Assembly (NCBI RefSeq): GCF_900114485.1
Contig: NZ_FOTF01000005.1
Location: forward strand, 62,001-126,000
Source of the DNA: Loktanella salsilacus
GTDB taxonomy: Bacteria; Pseudomonadota; Alphaproteobacteria; Rhodobacterales; Rhodobacteraceae
Reading direction: 5' to 3'
DNA length: 64,000 nucleotides
The position numbers and the translations under genes were made by a program. This document shows positions 59,850 through 64,000 of the stretch, one piece after another (position 1 is the first letter of the stretch; each line of letters starts with the position of its first letter). The notes under the pieces were generated by a model that saw only the letters and a program-made list of their open reading frames with translations, made no database searches and was not told where the DNA came from.

Positions 59850-61942
59850 GCTTTGATACCGTCATCATGGTCGACTGGTCCGGCGGCAATGATCGCGGTG
59901 CCACGCCGAAAAAAGACGCGATCTGGACCTGCATCGCCCGCGCTGGACAGGCAGAGCCGCCCCTTTACCACCGCAACCGCCAGATCGCGGAAACCTATCT
60001 GCAAGGCACCCTGACAGCAGAGCAAACCGCAGGCCGCCGCACCCTTGCCGCCTTCGATCTGTGCTTCGCCTACCCCGCTGGCTTTGCCGAAAAACTGACC
60101 GGATCGGACGACCCCCTCGCCCTGTGGGACTGGTTCGCCGCCCGCGTCACTGACACCCCGGGGTTCAACAACCGCTTTGACCTCGCAGGTCAAATCAACA
60201 CACAATTTCCCGGCACAGGCCCCTTTTGGGGCAATGGACGACCCAATCACGACGTCCCGCACCTGCCGCGCAAGGGCCGCGATCGCACGGGTCACGACCT
60301 GCCCGAACATCGCGCCACTGACCTTGCCGCCCCCGGTGCCTTCTCGCCCTGGCAGCTCTCTGGCGCGGGGGCCGTCGGCGGCCAAGTCATCATGGGCCTG
60401 CCCATGCTATCACGCCTGCGCCACCATTTCGGCGCGGCCCTCTCAGTCTGGCCATTCGAGGCCCCCACCGCCGATATCGTGCTTGCCGAATCCTACTTCT
60501 CCCTGCTCCCCGCCTCCTACCTCACGGGCCACGCCATCCGCGACGCAGCGCAGGTCGCGCTTTACGCCCGCGCGCTTTCCGCCCTCACACCGGACCAGTG
60601 GCAAACCGTCCTCGACGTCGTGCCAACGGCCGAAGGCTGGGTGCTCGGCCTCGGCCACCAAGACTTGTTGAAAGGCGCTGCCATGCCCGACCTGACCCCG
60701 CCGCCCCTGCGCAACGACTGCTTCGCCATGCCGCAGGGCGCGCATTGGACCCCCGTGGACGATGCCCTCGCCCACCTGCGCGCCCAGCTGTCCCCCATCA
60801 CAGCAACCGAAACCATCCCCCTTGCCGCAGCCGCCGGCCGCATCCTCGCCGCCCCCGTCATCGCCGCCCGCAGCCACCCGCCGCACGCCAATGCCGCCGT
60901 CGATGGCTACGCCTTTGCGGGGCCGCTTCCGGATGGCCCGCGCACCCTGCCCCTGCATCCCGGCCGCGCCGCCGCAGGCGATCCATTCAACGGCACCGTC
61001 CCTGACGGCCACGCCCTGCGTATCCTGACCGGCGCGAATATCCCGGACGGCACCGACACCGTTGTCCTGCAAGAGGACACCGCCGCCAACGACACCCACA
61101 TCGCCCTGCACGGCCCGCTCAAACAGCGCGCCAACGCCCGCAAGGCAGGCGAGGACATGACAGCAGGCAGCGACGTTCTGCCCGCCCAGCGCCGCCTCAC
61201 CCCCGCTGACCTCGCCACCCTCGCCGCCTGCGGCACCGGGCAGGTCACGGTCCATAAACGCCTGCGCGTCGGCGTACTGTCCACCGGGGATGAACTGCGC
61301 GCCCCCGGCGAGCACGCCGCAGACGGCCAGATCTTCGACGCCAACCGCGCCATGCTGCTCGCCGATATTGAGCGCTGGGGCCACGCGGCGATCGACCTCG
61401 GTATCGCCCCGGACGACCGCCCTAAACTGCGCACCATCCTCGACGATGCCGCCGATCGCTGCGACGCAATCCTCACCTCTGGCGGCGCATCGGCTGGGGA
61501 CGAGGATCACATGTCCGCCCTACTGCAAGGCACCGGCACCCTCGCCCTGTGGCGCATCGCGATGAAACCGGGCCGCCCCCTCGCCCTTGGCCTGTGGCAA
61601 AACACGCCCGTCTTCGGCCTGCCGGGCAACCCCGTCGCCGCCCAAGTCTGCGCCCTCGTCTTCGCCCACCCGGCCCTGGCCCACCTCGCGGGCGCACAGT
61701 GGCCAACCCCGCAAGGCTTCTCCCTGCCCGCCGCTTTCAGCAAATCGAAAAAGGCGGGCCGCCGCGAATACCTCCGCGCCCGCATCACAGACGGCGCAGC
61801 AGAGGTTTTCCCCTCCGAAGGCTCCGGCCGCGTCTCCGGCCTGTCATGGGCCACCGGCCTTGTGGTGTTGCCCGACGCAGCCGCGCAAATCACCCCAGGT
61901 ACGCCAGTGACCTATATTCCCTTCGCAAGCTTCGATCTGTGA
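59846..61942 (+). CDS. moeA: MoeA molybdopterin molybdenumtransferase fused to an N-terminal RNase H-like domain
   Basis: 698 residues. Residues ~280-698 are a full MoeA that inserts molybdate into adenylylated molybdopterin: RSHPPHANAAVDGYAF, RILTGANIPDGTDTVVLQED, GVLSTGDELRAPG, TSGGASAGDEDHM and FGLPGNPVAAQVC are intact. Residues 1-279 form an added domain that begins FDTVIMVDWSGGNDRGATPK (Asp10) and contains LAAFDLCFAYPAGFA (Asp71), resembling the first two acidic strands of DUF429-type RNase H-like proteins. An in-frame ATG at 60683 has GAAAGG seven bases upstream and would yield free MoeA. Overlaps mobB and the GNAT gene by four bases each. Confidence 0.88.
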   Translation: MSFDTVIMVDWSGGNDRGATPKKDAIWTCIARAGQAEPPLYHRNRQIAETYLQGTLTAEQTAGRRTLAAFDLCFAYPAGFAEKLTGSDDPLALWDWFAARVTDTPGFNNRFDLAGQINTQFPGTGPFWGNGRPNHDVPHLPRKGRDRTGHDLPEHRATDLAAPGAFSPWQLSGAGAVGGQVIMGLPMLSRLRHHFGAALSVWPFEAPTADIVLAESYFSLLPASYLTGHAIRDAAQVALYARALSALTPDQWQTVLDVVPTAEGWVLGLGHQDLLKGAAMPDLTPPPLRNDCFAMPQGAHWTPVDDALAHLRAQLSPITATETIPLAAAAGRILAAPVIAARSHPPHANAAVDGYAFAGPLPDGPRTLPLHPGRAAAGDPFNGTVPDGHALRILTGANIPDGTDTVVLQEDTAANDTHIALHGPLKQRANARKAGEDMTAGSDVLPAQRRLTPADLATLAACGTGQVTVHKRLRVGVLSTGDELRAPGEHAADGQIFDANRAMLLADIERWGHAAIDLGIAPDDRPKLRTILDDAADRCDAILTSGGASAGDEDHMSALLQGTGTLALWRIAMKPGRPLALGLWQNTPVFGLPGNPVAAQVCALVFAHPALAHLAGAQWPTPQGFSLPAAFSKSKKAGRREYLRARITDGAAEVFPSEGSGRVSGLSWATGLVVLPDAAAQITPGTPVTYIPFASFDL

Positions 61943-62517
61943 TCATCGCGCCGGGCATCCCTGCAGGCCAAACCGAACAAGCCGCCGCACTCTATTGGGA
62001 CGCCTTCGGCCCCAAACTCGGCCGCGTCCTCGGCCCCGCGCCCCGCGCCCTGCACTTTATTGCGGGCGTCATCGACCCCAGCCACGTCATCAGCGCCACG
62101 AATGAGGCAGGCCACCTCATCGGTATTGCCGGCTTCAAAACCCACCGCGGAGCCTTCGTCGGGGGCACGCTCCGCGATCTGGCGAGGCACTACGGGTGGC
62201 CCGGCGCGCTGTGGCGCAGCGCCCTGCTTTCGCTGCTCTCGCGCGACACAGAAAACTTGAACTTCCTCACCGACGGCCTCGCCGTCGCGGCCCCTGCCCG
62301 CAGTCAGGGCGTCGGCACCGCGCTCTTGGACGCCCTGTCAATCGAGGCGCGCAGCCGCAACTATCCCGCCCTGCGCCTTGACGTCGTCGACACCAACCCG
62401 CGCGCAAGGGCGCTCTATGCCCGCCTCGGCTTCATCGAAACCAAGACCACGCAAATCGGCCCCCTGCGTCACATCTTCCACTTCCGCCGCACTATCACGA
62501 TGGTCCGCCCAGTCTGA
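61939..62517 (+). CDS. GNAT-family N-acetyltransferase
   Basis: 192 residues from a GTG start at 61939 that overlaps the moeA stop in GTGA; an open frame continues far upstream inside moeA but is not real. The acetyl-CoA loop is ARSQGVGTALLDALSIEA (about 115-132), preceded by DGLAVAAP and followed by LRLDVVDTNPRARALYARLG (about 139-158), the typical GNAT motif A/B order. The substrate is unknown. Being coupled to the molybdenum-cofactor genes suggests, but does not show, a link. It is the last gene of the operon; repeat copy F follows. Confidence 0.87.
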   Translation: MIIAPGIPAGQTEQAAALYWDAFGPKLGRVLGPAPRALHFIAGVIDPSHVISATNEAGHLIGIAGFKTHRGAFVGGTLRDLARHYGWPGALWRSALLSLLSRDTENLNFLTDGLAVAAPARSQGVGTALLDALSIEARSRNYPALRLDVVDTNPRARALYARLGFIETKTTQIGPLRHIFHFRRTITMVRPV

Positions 62518-62526
62518 GCGTGCCGA

Positions 62527-62574
62527 CCCCTTCTTCTGGTCAAAAATACCTCGGGGCTTGGGGCAGCGCCCCAA
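62527..62574 (+). repeat. Dispersed structured repeat, copy F (lacks hairpin 1)
   Basis: CCCCTTCTTCTGGTCAAAAA then TACCTCGGGGC. Only hairpin 2 is present, as TTGGGGC-AGC-GCCCCAA. It lies between convergent GNAT and mbfA genes. Confidence 0.8.
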
Positions 62575-62576
62575 CA

Positions 62577-62597
62577 CGATTTTTCTTGGAAAAATCG
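62577..62597. terminator. Symmetric AT-rich hairpin between convergent genes
   Basis: CGATTTTT-CTTGG-AAAAATCG forms an 8-bp stem directly after repeat copy F and just before the mbfA stop. It can act as a bidirectional terminator. Confidence 0.5.
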
Positions 62598-62598
62598 C

Positions 62599-63576
62599 CT
62601 ACCCCGCCCCGATCAAGGCGCCCGCGCCAAAGACCAGCGCCCCGCCGACAACCACCTGAAACGCCGCCCGCAAAAACGGTGTCTGCATGTACCTGTTCTG
62701 GATCCAGGCAATCGCCCAAAGCTCCACAAACACCACGATCATCGCGATCACTGTCGCTGTCCAAAAGTCGGTGATCAGATAGGGCAGCGCGTGCCCCAGA
62801 CCGCCCAACGTGGTCATGACACCCGCCGCGATCCCGCGCTTGATGGGCGAGCCTCGGCCCGAAATCGCGCCATCATCCGACGCCGCCTCGGTGAACCCCA
62901 TCGAGATACCCGCACCGATACTCGCCGCCAGACCCACGAGAAACGTTGTATGCGTATCCTGCGTGGCGAACGCCGTGGCAAAGATCGGGGCCAGCGTACT
63001 GACCGAGCCGTCCATTAGTCCCGCAAGGCCCGGCTGCACCCAAGTCAGCACGAACTGGCGGTGCGCCGCAGCCTCTTCTTCGGACTTCGCGTCCGGGCCC
63101 AAATTATGCTCGATCAGCTGATCGGCCTTCTCGACGTGACCGCTTTCGGCCTGCGCCAGATCGCCCAGCAGCCGCCGCGTGCCCGCGTCCGATGTGGCCT
63201 GCGCCGCCGTGTGATAGAACCGCGCCGCGTCCCGTTCCATCTGGCCCGCTTCTTCGCGGATCCGCTCCAGCCCCAAGTTTTGCGTCAGCCACACCGGCCT
63301 GCGCGCGTAAAACCCCGACACATGTTCGCGCCGGATCAACGGGATTACATTGCCAAAGCGTTCCTGATGCAGCGCAATCAGCCGCCGCCGATGCCCGTCC
63401 TCTTCCTCTGCCATACCGTCAAACACGGCGGCAGAGGCGGGGTAATCCGCACGCAACATCTCGGCATAGCTGCGATAAATGCGGCCATCATCCTCTTCAG
63501 ACGAAATCGCAAGTGCCAAGACCTCTTGCTCGCTCAACTCGGAAAACCGGCGGCGGTTGGCAAAACCTGGAATCAT
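62599..63576 (-). CDS. mbfA: Membrane-bound ferritin-like iron exporter MbfA (ferritin-VIT1 fusion)
   Basis: 325 residues. The N-terminal ferritin-like helical domain (about 1-165) has the iron ligands in ISSEEDDGRIYRSYAEML, MAEEEDGHRRRL, EAGQMERDAARFYHTAA and AQAESGHVEKA. The C-terminal VIT1/CCC1 domain (about 175-325) contains VQPGLAGLMDGSVSTLAPIF and GFTEAASDDG, with about five helices. This fused form is MbfA, known from Bradyrhizobium and Agrobacterium to export iron and to protect against iron and peroxide stress under Irr repression. An Irr-type palindrome lies just upstream (63589-63613), supporting that regulation here. Confidence 0.94.
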   Translation of the reverse strand: MIPGFANRRRFSELSEQEVLALAISSEEDDGRIYRSYAEMLRADYPASAAVFDGMAEEEDGHRRRLIALHQERFGNVIPLIRREHVSGFYARRPVWLTQNLGLERIREEAGQMERDAARFYHTAAQATSDAGTRRLLGDLAQAESGHVEKADQLIEHNLGPDAKSEEEAAAHRQFVLTWVQPGLAGLMDGSVSTLAPIFATAFATQDTHTTFLVGLAASIGAGISMGFTEAASDDGAISGRGSPIKRGIAAGVMTTLGGLGHALPYLITDFWTATVIAMIVVFVELWAIAWIQNRYMQTPFLRAAFQVVVGGALVFGAGALIGAG

Positions 63577-63588
63577 GGTGGCGGCCCT

Positions 63589-63613
63589 CTAGTTTAGAAT
63601 GATTCCAAACTAG
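63589..63613 (-). promoter_or_regulatory. ICE motif (Irr-binding iron control element) upstream of mbfA
   Basis: A 25-bp palindrome with the core TTTAGAA-TGA-TTCCAAA. It matches the ICE consensus TTTAGAA-N3-TTCTAAA at all but one position. The wider arms are CTAGTTT and AAACTAG. It ends 13 bases before the mbfA ATG, in a position to repress it when Irr is present (low iron). Confidence 0.85.
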
Positions 63614-63645
63614 GGCCAATTCGAGCCGCTGCCAAGCCCTCAGTC

Positions 63646-64000
63646 CTAGTCCAGACGGCGCACATCCAAATGATTGCCGCCCTGCCGCTGCGCGACCTCG
63701 AACCGGCCCGATTTACGCAGCAAATCGCTTAGCTTGGCGCTGCCATAGGTGCGCGGATCGAACTCGGGGTGGGCGCTGACCATGTATTGCCCCAGCTGGC
63801 CCAGCGAATACCAATCCCCGTCAGGATCAATGCTGTTCATCGCCTGAATAACCAGCGGCACAACCTTGCTTGGCTGCTCTTTCGCATTCCCGCCATCGCC
63901 ATTGCTCCGCGGCGCGGGCGCGCTCGCGTCGCTTGGCGCGGATGGCTCAACCGCGTCAGAGCCTAGGTTTTCAACGAAAATAAACCGCTTACACGCCCGG
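63646..64000 (-). CDS. NYN-domain protein, C-terminal LOTUS/OST-HTH part (partial, N-terminus off window)
   Basis: The frame is open from the right edge (RACKRFIFVENL) to the stop at 63646, about 117 residues. The entering piece FIFVENL is the end of a NYN (PIN-like RNase, LabA) domain. An acidic, serine/proline-rich linker follows (SDASAPAPRSNGDGGN). The terminal domain, about 70 residues, has PLVIQAMNSIDPDGDWYSLG and FDPRTYGSAKLSDLLRKSGR, the OST-HTH/LOTUS winged-helix pattern with the DPRxYG and LSDLLRK marks. It probably binds RNA. An internal ATG at 63861 is not the true start. Confidence 0.87.
   Translation of the reverse strand, partial: RACKRFIFVENLGSDAVEPSAPSDASAPAPRSNGDGGNAKEQPSKVVPLVIQAMNSIDPDGDWYSLGQLGQYMVSAHPEFDPRTYGSAKLSDLLRKSGRFEVAQRQGGNHLDVRRLD

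Noticed and set aside
61549-61938. Upstream extension of the GNAT gene
   Set aside because: It lies inside the MoeA coding region in another frame. The GTGA overlap at 61939 gives the right start.

Overview
The window looks like a chromosomal segment of a marine alphaproteobacterium of the Rhodobacteraceae (Roseobacter group). The evidence is the GC-rich composition, the class I lysyl-tRNA synthetase, the 44-residue aa3 oxidase subunit IV, the Irr-type operator before a membrane-bound ferritin (mbfA), a DmdC-type acyl-CoA dehydrogenase, the plant/alphaproteobacterial type GshA, and a dispersed intergenic repeat that I associate with this family. Genes are dense and many are translationally coupled by ATGA or GTGA overlaps. 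I see no rRNA, tRNA, CRISPR array, insertion sequence or prophage core.

Layout. 1-7.1 kb: the N-terminal part of a pectate-lyase-like beta-helix protein (runs off the left edge), a DUF4864 protein, lysK, a TerB-like protein, a small PLDc_N membrane protein, then dacB and nadD. 7.2-11.9 kb: a PAS-GGDEF-EAL protein, ettA and two near-identical cold-shock genes. 11.9-19.5 kb: tesA divergent from a YbbA/YbbP-type ABC exporter (their start codons overlap), gltX, an MFS exporter and an SH3/DUF1236 protein. 19.9-27.8 kb: nadE, an 18-unit MORN-repeat protein, a uracil-DNA glycosylase, and the pyrB / unknown / pseudo-pyrC / plsY operon. 28-39.2 kb: gshA, rsmE, ubiA, an OmpA-like protein, a DJ-1-like protein, a CDF metal exporter, tsaC, a DmdC-type dehydrogenase and a rhodanese. 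39.2-54.3 kb is a catabolic block: eutBC, a four-gene ABC importer, a LysR regulator divergent from a GMC oxidoreductase, a very large tandem CaiB/BaiF protein, pxpBCA (5-oxoprolinase) and a metallo-beta-lactamase-fold hydrolase. 54.3-57.6 kb: HD-GYP, aa3 oxidase subunit IV, a lipoprotein and azlCD. 57.7-62.5 kb is a molybdenum-cofactor block: fdhD, mobA, mobB, a moeA fusion and a GNAT. 62.6-64 kb: mbfA with its Irr box, and the C-terminal end of a NYN/LOTUS-domain protein.

Most unusual points: (1) six copies of a structured intergenic element (a conserved CTTCTTCTGGTCAAAAATAC arm plus one or two small hairpins, with compensatory changes between copies); (2) the LysR-GMC-tandem CoA-transferase locus next to an ABC importer, in which both halves of the 836-residue CoA-transferase appear to lack the catalytic aspartate; (3) the MORN protein, whose 18 repeats are a duplication of a nine-repeat block with an alternating Phe/Trp code; (4) a dihydroorotase without its metal ligands in a pyrimidine operon; (5) a MoeA fused to an RNase H-like domain with a plausible internal start for free MoeA.

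All assignments rest on reading the sequence and on remembered family features; no database search was run. Small genes and start codons were chosen from ribosome-binding sites and known family N-termini.
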